Shown one piece after another: positions 1-10,850 of a stretch of 64,000 nt of DNA. Positions within the stretch are counted from its first letter, which is position 1, and the number at the start of each line of letters is the position of its first letter. Position numbers and translations under genes: made by a program. The stretch spans positions 12,305,441 to 12,369,440 of the forward strand of contig OX393569.1 of the NCBI GenBank assembly GCA_947652115.1. Direction: 5' to 3'. The notes under the pieces were generated by a model. That model worked only from the letters and a program-made list of their open reading frames with translations, had not been told where the DNA came from and searched no databases. This DNA is from Blastomussa wellsi. Taxonomy: Eukaryota; Cnidaria; Anthozoa; Scleractinia; Plerogyridae.

Positions 1-369
1 GATTTGGATTCTGACGTTTGGTCTTTAAATGGTACAACCACTCGAATCGTTTCATCTCTCTCTTGAGATGGTGATAAAGGCTGTTGTTGGTCGCAAACCT
101 TCGAGTCAACGAAAAACTTTTGATGGTAGAATAACAAGATGTCTGGGATACTTAAAACGTGAGAATACTGTTTTCAAACGGTCACATTCGTCGGAAAAAT
201 GTGTCCAAGATGAAGATAAACAATGTGCTCGATCAAGCATAGTTCTCAGTAAACCCTTTTTGTAGCGGTAGTGGGTTTTATGTACACCTTTGTCTCTATT
301 TGTGGCGATCGATTCAGCAACTGGATATCTGGGTTTCTGCCGTGGAATTCTTAGACTAGTACTCCACCA

Positions 370-1090
370 GTGCCAGTGGCTTCGCAAGCGAGCGTATCGA
401 CTACAGGTATATTGTCGTCTCTTCTCGTCCCATCTTTTGTTCCAGTATTTTCCTCGACTACCCTGTCTTCCATAGCACCTCGTTCTTCCATGGTTGACAG
501 TCTACCAGCTACAGTTAATTCTGCCTTTGCTTCCCAACCCATTGTAAGTCATTCAGCGGTTCCCTTGCTGACAGCCTTACCTCTTCAACAGCCATTTGTG
601 GTCGGCCCCGGCTACTCTCCAGTGCCTTTTAAGGTTGTTTCTCAAATCACAGCGGGAAAGTTCGTGAATCTGGAAGATTTATTAGCAGAGAACATTACCG
701 AGCAAGAACCACAATTTTGGTTCAATGGCCATTTGGTGTTGTCTCACACACCCAAAAAACGGAAGCATCTGATTACAGACATTGCGTCGTGGACGGAAGC
801 CTTTTCTGTTTTTATCTCATTCTTTGCTCATCTTTCCCACATCGTTGGAGAGATCTGACAAGCTACAAGCTTCTCATACTCCGAACATATCGTCAGTTTA
901 GAGGGTTTTGTTGGCTGGATTACAACCAGGCTTTCAGGGAGCAAGCGGCTGCAGAAAAAGTCACCGACTGGTCTACGATGCATGTTCAGCTTTTCAACTA
1001 CCACACAGCTGGCGCTCAAGTTCGTACTCGCCCAGCCTCATCCAATGTTGTCTCTTCCCAGGCAGAGGCCTCTGGTAATGCTTCTACCCT
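370..1090 (+). pseudogene. DIRS-like element ORF1 (gag-like), frameshifted
   Basis: Two overlapping plus-strand frames together resemble the first ORF of DIRS-type tyrosine-recombinase retrotransposons. The first frame (370-858) has a Ser/Thr/Pro-rich stretch and then a segment around GPGYSPVP and GKFVNLEDLL. The second frame (about 840-1090) has WLDYNQAFREQAAAE, the kind of block seen in DIRS ORF1 proteins. The switch near 835-850 implies a frameshift. The protein is thought to be a nucleic-acid-binding structural protein. A RNase H and a tyrosine recombinase of the same element type follow 2-3 kb downstream, but no reverse transcriptase is visible between them. The assignment rests on remembered family resemblance, not a search. 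Confidence 0.5.
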
Positions 1091-1094
1091 AGTA

Positions 1095-1480
1095 AAAATA
1101 GTCCCGGAATTCCAGTGGAATTCCAGGTCCGGGTAGGATTCCAGGTGGAGTCCAGTGGAATTCCAGGATAGTCAAACCCGGAATCCGGAGTCCAACAGAA
1201 TGCCAGGTCCGGAGTTCTGGAGTCCAGTGAAATTCCAGATTAGTTGAACCTGGAATCCTGGAGTCCAGCGAAATGTCATGTCCGGAGTTCTGGAGTCTGG
1301 TGGAATTCCAGGTAGTTGAATGTGGAATCCTGGAGTCCAGTGGAATGTCATGTCCGGAGTTCTGGAGTCCGGTGGAATTCCAGCTTAGGTGTAGACTGGA
1401 ATCCCGGGGTCCAGCAGAATGCCAGGTCTGGAGTTCTAGAGTCGGTTGTAATTCCGAGTAAGTGGAAACCAGGATACTTG
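1095..1480. repeat. Minisatellite, about 73-bp period
   Basis: A G- and T-rich block repeats the words TCCGGAGTTCTGGAGTCC and GGAATTCCAG. The TCYGGAGTT anchor recurs at about 1208, 1281, 1353 and 1427, a spacing of 72-74 bp. Degenerate copies continue to about 1600. Short open frames through it are by-products of the repeat. It directly follows the DIRS-like ORF1. Confidence 0.75.
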
Positions 1481-1599
1481 AGTCCAGTATAATTTTAGGC
1501 CTGGAATTTCTGGTAAGTGTAACCTGTAATGCAAGCTCTGAAGTTCAAGAGTCGGGTGGAACAGGTTTAGAGGACACTGGGTTCTGGCGTCCATTGGAA

Positions 1600-3290
1600 T
1601 GGAATGCTTCTTTTGACAACATTGAATTCTTTTTGAGTCAGAAACCTAGAACTCTTTAGTTTGCAGTGAAATGGCAGTTCAGATGGTGGAATTACAGTCA
1701 ATAAAAGCATTATCTGTAAGTTAACTGGAAATTAAATTATCTTTATTTAATTGTTTCAATTACTTCCACTTTTATTGTAAAGCTGACAACCAATAATGAA
1801 AAGTTTATTCATAACAGTAGTGCGTTACGGCATCATTTGACCACAACTACCAGTCTGTGTCTTTCATTTCACTGGTCGAATATTTGAATTTATAAAAGTT
1901 TATTGTCTATGAGTAGTTATATATACCGATCATTTTGTAAATCTTTACTATACATTTATAATGGCTGATGATGATGTTGAAACATCGGAAACATGTTCCG
2001 AAAACTGAAAAGCGTTGTTGTCTTTTTAAAGATAATTTTAATGGCCTTGAAAACAGAGATTTCAGGTTTCATGGTGTTTATTTTTCCATGAAATTTCCAT
2101 GAAATTTGGTGAGGGTTGTTTTCATGGAGCATGGAAAGTTTACAAAGCACTCAAAATGGTTTTCATGGGCCTTGAAATTCTCAAGTATTTCAGAGTTACA
2201 GAATTCATGACCCATGAAAATTCAATGACAGCCTAGTATGTATTTCATGGGCCATGAAAATTCTAATTGACCATGAAAACAATTCTTGATCATAACATGT
2301 ATGATCAGCATCCTAGATCTAGATTAAAACTACAACAGTTTTCAGTGACTGAGAACTGTAATATATTTACTCCAGAGAAAATTGAACTAAGAATTTTTTA
2401 TTATTTTTTTTTTTTGAACCGAGGCTAGGTAGTGAGCAACACACAGGAATGCGTCTCGTAGTTGTAAGCTTTTCATTGATTTTTTCCGACACGTTTCGTC
2501 TCTGGCACATTTGTGTGCCTAAGTGCACCAAGGAATTTCAAGATTAAACAGGAAATCACAATCACAAAGCTAAGGCCATTATTATCTAACACAAAAGCAT
2601 TCCTTTATTGTTTACTGTTCTGTACTCGGTCATTTTCAAACATTTCAAGAGGTGAAACGTGTGTTCATGCATTGTTGTTGCTGGATACAAAGTCATGCAC
2701 GCTTTCCACTTTGTGTTCTCACCTTTACATTTAACGACTTTCCTCTCTTTATAAATTATTCTCCAAAACGTTCACAAAAAACTCAGCACCTGATACATTT
2801 TCATTCTTGCTATTTAATTCCTCGTAAAGGTTGAGAACTTCAACAGAATGCCATAGAAAACATTCCTTGCTTGACACACAGATCAAACGCCATTACTCAT
2901 GAGACAACAGTCATGAGATCAGTGGATTTCTGTTGCTTAACCAATCACGATACGCGAATCGTAACATGTGACCATTGTCATGTTGATCTGTTAAATCGTT
3001 ATTCATTCTTAACATTTTGGCGCCGTTGTTTTGAATTCTCAGTTGCTTCTCAGAGTGTTTTAGAACGTGCAAAGCTTAAGTACATGCTTTGCTGTTATAG
3101 AAAACAGGTAAAGCTGTGTAAAAGGGAGAAAAGCGTACTTATAGTCAAGGTTGTGATTATTGAGCTGCTGAAGGTTTTTTTGATGCATCATTGTGTCGAT
3201 ATCTTAGCGTTATGGAAAAGATGGCAGTGTTTTGGTGAGTACAACTCAGCTGTTTACTCTAATAAAATCCAATTCCATTTGAGACTACAG
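1600..3290. other. No gene seen; includes a CCATGAAA/TTTCATGG cluster
   Basis: No coding region is supported here. Between about 2067 and 2280 the complementary words CCATGAAA and TTTCATGG occur at least eight times in both orientations, giving many possible small hairpins. The rest is AT-rich sequence with no domain in the short frames. It separates ORF1 from the RNase H of the DIRS-like element and may include inserted or decayed element sequence. Confidence 0.5.
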
Positions 3291-3294
3291 AGGC

Positions 3295-3783
3295 TTGAAA
3301 TGGTGGCTAGAATTTTTTGGTCAGTGGAATGGAATATCCTTTTTCCTTTTTCCCACCCTTGAACCTTTGCATGACTTTTCTGTTTGTTCTGATGCATCTG
3401 GTGCCATTGGTTATGGTGCTTTTATGGACAACGAATGGTTCAGTGGTCAGTGGTCTACCTCCCAATTTCCACGGTCCATTGCTTACAAGGAACTTTTTCC
3501 TGCTGTTTTGGCAGCCCATGTTTGGGGTCCCGGTTGGACCCGCAGGCGTATTTTGTTTCACGTCGATAACGAAGCTGTTGTTCACATTCTTAACTCACGG
3601 ACATTTTCAGACCCAAACATTATGCATTTGTTGCGATGCTTACTCAAAGCGGCCGCCTGCTGCAGTTTTACGTTTGCTGCAATTCATGTTCCAGGAAGAA
3701 ATAACGGCAGAGGTGACACTTTGTCTCGCTTCTTGCTGTTTCGACGTGCCGCACCTATTCTTGTGCCCAGGAAAAGTTTGTAA
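3295..3783 (+). pseudogene. RNase H domain of a DIRS-like retrotransposon
   Basis: The frame encodes a RNase H-like fold with the order of motifs used by reverse-transcribing elements: VCSDASGAIGYGA near residue 31 (first Asp), AYKELFPAVLAA (Glu), HVDNEAVVHILNS (second Asp) and IHVPGRNNGRGDTLSR (final Asp). The enzyme removes RNA from RNA/DNA hybrids during element replication. No reverse-transcriptase motif precedes it in any frame, so the polyprotein is truncated or interrupted upstream. A tyrosine recombinase fragment follows, as in DIRS elements. Confidence 0.7.
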
Positions 3784-3816
3784 ATTTTTGCATTAAGACT
3801 GGACATCTTAGCCCCT

Positions 3817-4498
3817 ATGGTTCTTCATGCCCAGCCTCTGAATGGACCCTCTGCCTTTTTGCCACGTTTCTGGCCGACTCCCTGCGACACTCATCTATTA
3901 AAGTGTACCTATCTGCAGTGCGGTCTCTTCATGTCGATCAAGGATTCCCTGACCCCTTGGAGAACTGCCATAGGCTTCAAAGAGTTGTTAGAGGAATCAA
4001 GCGTTCTTAGGGTGCCTTACCGTCCAAGCCATGTCTTCCAGTCTCCAGTAGCATTCTTCTTCTGTCTCTGTGGATGTTCCCTTCAATCCCTCTTGCAATC
4101 AAGTTTTTATCAAAGCTTCTAAAACTGACCCCTTCCAAGAAGGGTGTAACATTTTGATTGGACTGGGTTCGCCACCTTTGTGCGCTGTCCAAGCAGTCAT
4201 CTCCTATTTGGCACGTCGCGGTCAACGTCCCGGCCCCTTGTTCCTTTTAGAAAATGGTCTTCTGCTAACTCGCTCACTGGTCACAGACAGGTTAAGAGCC
4301 ATTCTCCTTTCCGCTGGTCTCCCTGGTGATTTTTCCAGTCACAGTTTCCAAATCGGGGCAGCCACTTCCGCAGCAATGGCTGGCGTTCCAGATCACCTGA
4401 TCCAGGTCTTAGGCCGTTGGAAAAGTGATGTTTATAAACAATATATCAGAACCCCGCTGGATCTTATAACTCGCCAAGCTAAATCATTGGTGGAATAG
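3817..4498 (+). pseudogene. Tyrosine recombinase of a DIRS-like retrotransposon, damaged
   Basis: The open part (4070-4498, about 142 residues) contains the C-terminal catalytic region of a tyrosine recombinase. It shows LVTDRLRAIL, then an H-S-F-x-I-G-A-A-T-S box, then VLGRWKSDVYKQYIRTP carrying the late Trp and the nucleophile Tyr. In active members the box is HSFR; here the Arg is Gln, so a catalytic residue appears lost. The N-terminal core-binding part is in a different frame around 3830-4010 and is broken by frameshifts and stops. The enzyme would integrate the circular DNA copy. Confidence 0.7.
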
Positions 4499-4841
4499 TT
4501 TGGTGAGTGTCAATTAATTTATATCCTTCTGCATCTTTTGTGCCTTTTGCTACCATTAGTGCATTTGCTTGCTAGCTTCGTAGCCCATTTTTGTTGCCGT
4601 TTGTTTTCTGCCTGCTTGATTTTTCAACAGGGAATGTTAATTGCTTACTGTTGCCCATTGCCCTCTTGCCGGTTAGCATTATCTGGCTGTCTTGCCTTGC
4701 TTGGTGGAGGTGCCTCCCCACAGTTACATACTTGGAGTTTAATTGTTTGAAGGGTCGGCCCCCATGGCTGCCCCCCATCGGGTCCTCCTTTCTCCAAGCA
4801 CTTACATCTGTCTTGGAGTTCCTTAACCTTGGAGGTGCCCC

Positions 4842-4965
4842 GTGGGAGGTTGCCATGGTTACCCCCTCTTTATTTGCCTTTTGACCACACCTGTTTGCTC
4901 ATTGCCTGTGTTGCTCTCAATTGGCACCTACCCTCCATTTTGTAATTTGCTGTTATCGACAAGTT
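4842..4965 (+). repeat. Direct repeat, copy 1 (DIRS-type 3' repeat)
   Basis: A 124-bp segment starting GTGGGAGGTTGCCAT and ending TTATCGACAAGTT is repeated with small differences at 5217-5330. Direct repeats downstream of a tyrosine recombinase fit the split or internal repeats of DIRS/PAT-type elements. Intervening sequence of 251 bp separates the copies. Confidence 0.6.
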
Positions 4966-5216
4966 AAATTAGATTTTCAATAATCAGAGTTAACTGGGAG
5001 ATCTGCTGTTGGCCAGCGGATGATCTTTGTGGGCATGCGTAGCTTTGCCATTGCTGTGCAGTTCGCCCTTGTGGTTTTGCTTTGCCTAGCTTTGTTGCTT
5101 TGCCTTGGGGTTTGCCCCCTCCCACCCACCTCTTGGTTCATGGTGGGTTCCTGTGCCTAGGTAAGTATACTTATTCTCCACTGAGAACTCAGTGTGACAG
5201 GTGCCAGGAGGTGACT

Positions 5217-5330
5217 GTGGGAGGTTGCCATAGTTACCCCCTCTTTATTGCCTTTTGACCACACTTGTTTGCTCACTGCTCTCAATTGGCACCTACCCTC
5301 CATTTTGTAATTTGCTATTATCGACAAGTT
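5217..5330 (+). repeat. Direct repeat, copy 2 (DIRS-type 3' repeat)
   Basis: Second copy of the 4842-4965 repeat, with about ten bases missing in its middle and scattered substitutions. It probably marks the right end of the DIRS-like element. Confidence 0.6.
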
Positions 5331-5332
5331 TA

Positions 5333-5880
5333 TGTCAGAGAACAGAACTGAAAACACTGATTTAAAAAGCCACAAATGAAATTATTTTGATTTAAAGCAT
5401 AGAATTACGCCTTTTTTCAAGAATATGAATTCTTCTTAGAAATTCAAGTAATATTTGAGGAAGAACAAAACTCAGTTTACACACTCAACATTGCATCTTT
5501 TCTTGGCATGCTCGCTTGCTGTCGAGAAAGACGTGTAGTTGTACTTACAGTTTTGGAAGCGCAGCGAAAATATCCCAACTGGCAGGAGGCAGACCAGTTG
5601 GCTATTTACAAAGCATGGAGGAGTTGAATTCGGGACCACCGAAGACAAATCTGTTTTAGTGGCAGGGAGGAGGACTCAAACCCGGGACCACCTGATAACA
5701 AGTCCAGCGCCCTGACCACTAGGCCACGCTCGCTTCCTGCCCACCCGCCTGCCCGACACATAAGCCAGACACGTAATAAGAATGCCTTTGCTCGGGTCGG
5801 GTTCACAGGAACCCCAAGAGATTAGGATGCGTTCTCCACTTTGTCGAATGCAATTACTTGTGTTATCTGAAGTTGCAGAA
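5333..5880. repeat. Interspersed repeat related to 30131-30480
   Basis: The sequence from about GTCAGAGAACA through AATATTTGAGGAAGAACAAA, CTGCCCACCCGCCTGCCC and GATTAGGATGCGTTCTCC is matched in the same order at 30131-30480. The copy here is longer because a tRNA-derived segment lies in its middle. It is a dispersed repeat of unknown class. Confidence 0.6.
5600..5740 (-). repeat. tRNA-derived SINE
   Basis: On the minus strand an RNA polymerase III type promoter is visible: box A TGGCCTAGTGGTCA at 5726-5713 and box B GGTTTGAGTCC at 5682-5672. The spacing and a tRNA-like body between them indicate a tRNA-derived SINE head. The flanking direct repeats were not resolved. Confidence 0.65.
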
Positions 5881-5962
5881 ATAGCAACTTCTGAAAACAC
5901 GCGAGCCCCATGCAATTACCTAAAAATAAACATACTGCGTGACATTGATCAACTATACTCAC

Positions 5963-6053
5963 GAATCTTGTACTGTTCCTGGAAGCCTCTTCTTTTTCTT
6001 TGCATGTTTGATAGGATTTCCTTCATCATCCACAATAAAATCATCCACATCAT
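5963..6053 (-). CDS. SUPT6H: SPT6 exon 5 (partial gene)
   Basis: This 91-nt exon has an acceptor ending TTTTAG at 6055-6054 and a donor GTGAG at 5962. It completes an Asp codon begun in exon 4 and encodes DDVDDFIVDDEGNPIKH followed by a Lys-rich stretch and RLPG. That matches the animal SPT6 segment with DFIVDDDGQPL and KKLPG. SPT6 is a histone chaperone and elongation factor that binds RNA polymerase II. The exon ends in phase 2. No later SPT6 exon was recognised in 1-5960, so the rest should lie beyond the left edge. Confidence 0.85.
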
Positions 6054-8080
6054 CTAAAATATTAAACGGTAGATAAAAGGCAGTTGAATACTGCACGTGG
6101 ATGCTGGCAGTGTTATAAAGTTTACAAGCATCAAAAGAATCAATTAGAAAATGTTGTACCAAAAACACCATTATGTAACCCATTGAGGATATTATTTCAC
6201 TTTGTCCATTTAATGCAAACGTGCCAGTAGAAATAGTACATCATATTCACAGTACATGACTCAAAATAATTTCCGTAGAGTCTCTGGTCACAATGACCGG
6301 CCGAGTACGTTTTAGCTTGGTCACATCTCATATCTGGCTGGACAAATAAAAATTGTACCCTGCAATTTTCCCCTAGCAGTCTCAAGTTAGGTCCCTTACT
6401 AAAACAACATTGCTGTCGAACAGCAATTCAGACTCCCTATTTTTTCCGATGGAATGAATGAATGAATTCGTAGAATTGTTACATTGCAATATTCAGGACG
6501 TGAGGTCCGGTGTTGACATCAATAAATCCTGTAAATATTCTGCATCATTATCACATTGTGCTGACGAGTAAAGCAATAATGCGGTGAGCAAATAAAAGGA
6601 AAAACTCGCCTAAAATTTACTATTAAAGGTGGACAAATGAAATGAACTTGAAATAAACTTTGTTTGATTTAAACTTCCACGCAAACTGAAGCAAACAAAC
6701 TGGACAAAAAGAGATGAAGTATTTTGAAATTTCAAGCCTTGAAATCGCGCCGTGAATTAATTCATTAATTTTGTTACAGTTCGTATCAATTTAGGTTGCA
6801 ATTCTCATGACATGTGCAGCTTCAATTTTTAGCGAAATATTTACTCTTTTCCATTACCTTAGTTTCTGATCTTTTTTTCTCTGTATCAATCAAGAGAATA
6901 CTGTCACCTTTTTACGCTCATTTTTGCGTTCAGTACTAAAACTTCAGCTCGTGTTTCCAGACATACCGCTGTATAACAATGAGAACACAACACAAAACAC
7001 GAATAAACTTTAAAAGAAGCGAAAGTTTTAATTGTACCTGTTACTTTTTTTGAGCTTTGGAACTAATTTGTGTGGTGGAATAAATCAACAACTTTTTAAC
7101 TTGAGTCTTGCCGTTCGCGAACCCCAAGTCATTTTCTTTTAGCATTGTGTCAATGCCTTAAACGAGCGCCCAAGAAATTAAATGGAAAAATTTCGCGATT
7201 GATTTCAGCAAGAAGTTTACCCCTTGTCTTGTCAAAGATTTTAATCTTCATAGAAAGTAATTAAGATAAAAGTAAAGGCAAGATTCCCATTAGATGAATC
7301 CAATAACTTCGATCAAACATTTAGCGGCCGTGGCATTTCAAGCGGTTTCATCTAACAGCCATACCGTGAGTGCAATTTTGGTCAGAAGTGGCCTGGAACA
7401 AGCAACATGACCACTTGTTTGTGTGTGGCTTCATAAAGGCTTTTTACTGGTTAGTCTTCAAACTAAAATGCAAGCTACACAATATTTTGATGCCTTTATA
7501 CATGCAATGCAAAAAAAACACGCACAAGGAATTTCACAGTGAGTGAAGCACTTGGGGATGGGGGCAGGGAGCGAACGAAAGAAAAAATAGAACGGCTGTA
7601 GGCTGTAGTTAAAAAGTAGACTTATTAGACTCCTCCCCTGTTATCGCCTTGTCATTATCAGCTCCGCCCCTTGACCTATTAATCAAATTGGACCAATAAG
7701 ATTTGAGCAGTAAATGGCTTGTTTAATTGGCTTAAGTATCAGTTGGCAAAACATCATGTGAAACGTGAACAACACAAGGTTTTGGTGTTGAGGATGTCAT
7801 CTGAGACAAAGCCTACACAATTATCAATGCAAATGATGGAGGAAAAATACGAAAAACTAGTGGGCTGTGAACAGTCTACGAGACGTAATTTTAGATCTTT
7901 CAAGTGTTCCATGGCTGTGAACCAGAGGAAAAATGCATGCTCGGTATGAACTAACAACAATAAAACAGTCGCGGTCAATAGGAATTATCACTATGATGTC
8001 AAACAAACAGTGAATACCGTATTCATAAGTACGGTATTCACTTTAAGACGGGATATTTTAATAACAAGACTTAAACTAAA
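6054..8080. other. SUPT6H intron 4 proximal part, no gene seen
   Basis: This is AT-rich intronic sequence without a recognised domain in any frame. The segment 7345-7412 has an inverted, diverged match at 21779-21853 (AGAAGTGGCCTGGAA and reverse complement), so it belongs to a dispersed repeat. A perfect short hairpin, GTGAATACCGTA with its complement, sits at 8010-8041. Confidence 0.5.
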
Positions 8081-8087
8081 TCTTACC

Positions 8088-8569
8088 GCGTCTCTACAGT
8101 TTGACACTCGTCAACTACAAGGAGCAAGACACAATCATGCAAGGGAGAATATTCTTTCTTCAAAATATTCTAAAATTTTGGATGTAGAAAGTCCTCCGCT
8201 GTTCAAAAAATTAACTTAAAATTAACTTCCACAATCGACTGAAGCACACTTGCATCATTTGTCAACAAAATGATGGCAGAAATACCCAGCTCTTCCATCT
8301 CTGTCATTCATTATACTCTTGAGAGGGGAAACCACGAGAACAACAACATTCTGACAAAGTTGTAACTCATTGGCCGCTGAGAAGAGCTGATAAATAAGAC
8401 TTTTTCCTAAGCCAGTTGGCAGAATCGCCACAACATACTTCAACTGAACGAGATGTTTCACGGCGTCTTTCCGTTCATCTTTGAGTGACAAGTCATAAGG
8501 GAATCTTTCTAGACAGGAATCTCTGAGCCGGTCCATCACAATATCACAACAGCTTTTGAGTGATGACAA
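8088..8569 (-). pseudogene. RecQ-like DEAD/DEAH helicase exon, decayed
   Basis: The minus-strand frame 8569-8255 encodes a RecQ-type helicase N-terminus. It has a Q-rich-linker-like start, then Walker A LPTGLGKSLIYQ around residue 50 and motif Ia VVSPLKSIMND around residue 80. About one base of frameshift near 8312 moves the homology to another frame, which then has an in-frame stop and continues to VVDECQ, the DExH Walker B box, near 8115. A good splice donor, GTAAGA, follows at 8087. Such enzymes unwind DNA with ATP. With a frameshift and stop it is not functional as read. It may be a gene fragment or a transposon cargo gene. Confidence 0.65.
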
Positions 8570-9187
8570 CTGCTACAAACTGCAAGGTGCACCAGGAATC
8601 AATCATGATCGGCTGTTGTTGAGATGACACTTTTGTCGCCTTTCAACCAATAGGAATTTTTTGTTTCTGGAGAAATGGGGAATTCACTTTTTCTCAAAGA
8701 TGCCCACAGTCCGTCTATTTTTTTGCTCCCGGCACCCTACCCCTTTGATTCATGCCTCATGATTTGCGCCAGATTCCAGTTCCCTCAGGATTCACTTGAG
8801 GAAAAAATGAAAAATAGCAGGCTGTGAACAGTCTATCATAACTCAAAGTTTTTGTGTTTTGCTGTGAGGCAAAAATTTTACGAACCACTTTTTGGTGACC
8901 AGATTTTTTCATTTGGATTTTGGCGACTGAAAAAATTGTCTTGTTAATTTCGGACCCTGCAATACTAGGACGTGAATCATAAGATATGCACTGTGAATGT
9001 GGAAATTTTGTTCTCTGTCCAATAATTATTCGCATAATAAACTGATCAAAGCAAAAAACATCCCTTTCAAAAAGTTTTTCCAGGCGCAGTGCAGCCACAA
9101 GTCCACGTCTAGTAAGTAGGTTGTGAAGTTTCATCGCCTGAAACTCTTTGGATCCTTCGTAATTTTGGAAAGAGTTCGTCGAATTGG
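8570..9187. repeat. Intronic sequence with a dispersed repeat shared with 18250-18305
   Basis: No gene is supported. About 8850-8915 (GTTTTGCTGTGAGGCAAAAATTTTACGAACC) reappears in reverse complement at about 18250-18305, showing a dispersed repeat. The 125-codon minus-strand frame through it has no recognisable domain. Confidence 0.45.
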
Positions 9188-10045
9188 ATGCCCTATTTCC
9201 GGACAGGTTGCCCTATTTCCGGACGACCGTTATGAGATAAATACTCCGCTTTTCTTGGGAACATTCTTCTCCCTTATGGCAAAATACATCTTATAAAAGT
9301 TGAATAAAGGAATGTTCATTTAAAAGATTACTTTTTGTCCGAAACTGAAAGCTTTTTCTTTCGATTATTTAGCGAAGAAGTCATCAATGTTTTGAAACAG
9401 GCCAACAAGCCGCCATATTTGATTTGTATCACGGTAAGACAAGGAAGACTGGCGACTGATTTATTAGATACTGGACAGGACTTGGAAAACAACACTCAAG
9501 TATTTTTTTCCAAATAATTATTTCAGGTGAGTTGAAATTATGAAAGGGAGTCATAAAAACGCCTCTCTTTCAACAACTCTTCGATAAGATTGCATTTAAA
9601 ACAGAAACTAGTTTGCTATCATTAGGTGTCAGGAAATAGGAACACCTCATCAAAAATGCAAATAAACTCTTTTGTGGTCAAGTTCGAAGATACGAAACTG
9701 AAAACAGAAAATTCTTATATGCTGACAAACCTAGTCCTTTAAGCTTTACTTATGTCCAAAATAAAGTTTAATCTGTATCATATTTTGCGAGAACAGACTG
9801 CTTAATTGTAAATAGGTAATTCAATGATCACTAAAAATCACATTTAAGAAGAAACAAAATTTACCTATCTGGACTGAAAACCAATGTTCTCGCCTAAACG
9901 GAGCATGGCTTGGCCACGAAGGTACCAAACGAAAGCTGACTAGTCGATAAGTCTTTGGAACATATCGATTGTTTTATTGTTTCAACAAAATACGGAATCG
10001 TTAAGTCGAAGTGTCCAGAAATAGGGTTGTCCAGGAAATAAGGCA
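9188..10045. mobile_element. Putative non-autonomous element with inverted ends
   Basis: The left end carries CCCTATTTCCGGAC twice in tandem (about 9190-9225). The right end carries diverged reverse complements, GTCCAGAAATAGGG and GTCCAGGAAATAAGG (about 10012-10045). Inverted, subterminally duplicated ends about 860 bp apart suggest a non-autonomous DNA transposon. No transposase frame is present and no target duplication was confirmed. Confidence 0.4.
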
Positions 10046-10599
10046 ACATACTTTAATCATAAATTTTATGTTTGCATTTTACCCTGCATGTGTTCCCTTT
10101 GCTTTGATTTGTTTACATGTTGGGCGACAAAGAAATGATAATTGTCAATCTTATGTACACTGTTTTATATACACTGTCTGCAACTTTGTATCGAAGTGTA
10201 TAGAAGGCATCAAACGCATTCCTAATCTTTGACTATTACTAGTTTTAGAATCGAGAAATCTTACTCACTTTTCAGTTTGCAAAAACAGGCCGAGTAGCAG
10301 TAGTTTCACATGTTGCAAAGACAAAGACCGTTTTCATTGTGAAATTCTTCTCATTAAGTTTTCAAAACTCCAGATGACATATTAAACAAAGTTTTAAGAA
10401 TGTAGCCCTACAACCACATCGCCAGGAGAAAATTATGTAAGTGACTTAAAACAAATGTGACTTAAAACAAATGGCTGCTTGGCATCAATGACAGGGCCTG
10501 GACTGTGTTGCTGTTGAGTGCTGTAGAACATCTTTTCTTTGAACTTGCAATTGATTTGAGGCAATTTGAGGCATTTTAAGCTGGGAATTTTCGCTTCGC

Positions 10600-10850
10600 T
10601 CGTTGGGATTCCGAACTGGAGTGTGCAGCCTTGCTCTTTTCTTGGCAGTGGAGAACCCAGAAAGCGATAACTCGTCTACAGCTGTAAATGGCCAAGAATC
10701 GGCAAAATAGTGCTCAGACAACAAGAAAAATACAGTGAAAGAAAGGTAAGGGAATTTTATTAAGATTTGGCAGTATTTTGGGTTTGCTAAAACGTGTTGT
10801 AAAATTTTCTCATACAAACACTTATATTTTTGTTGTGACAATACTTAAAT
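10600..10850 (+). repeat. Dispersed repeat related to 47905-48130
   Basis: A run beginning CCGAACTGGAGTGTGCAGCC and passing through GGCCAAGAATCGGCAAAATA, GAAAGAAAGGTAAG and TTAAGATTTGGCAGTATTT is closely repeated at 47905-48130. In both places it follows a TTTTCGC...CGTTCCG or TTTTCGC...GGATTCCG sequence, so the two copies probably share an element boundary. Confidence 0.65.
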
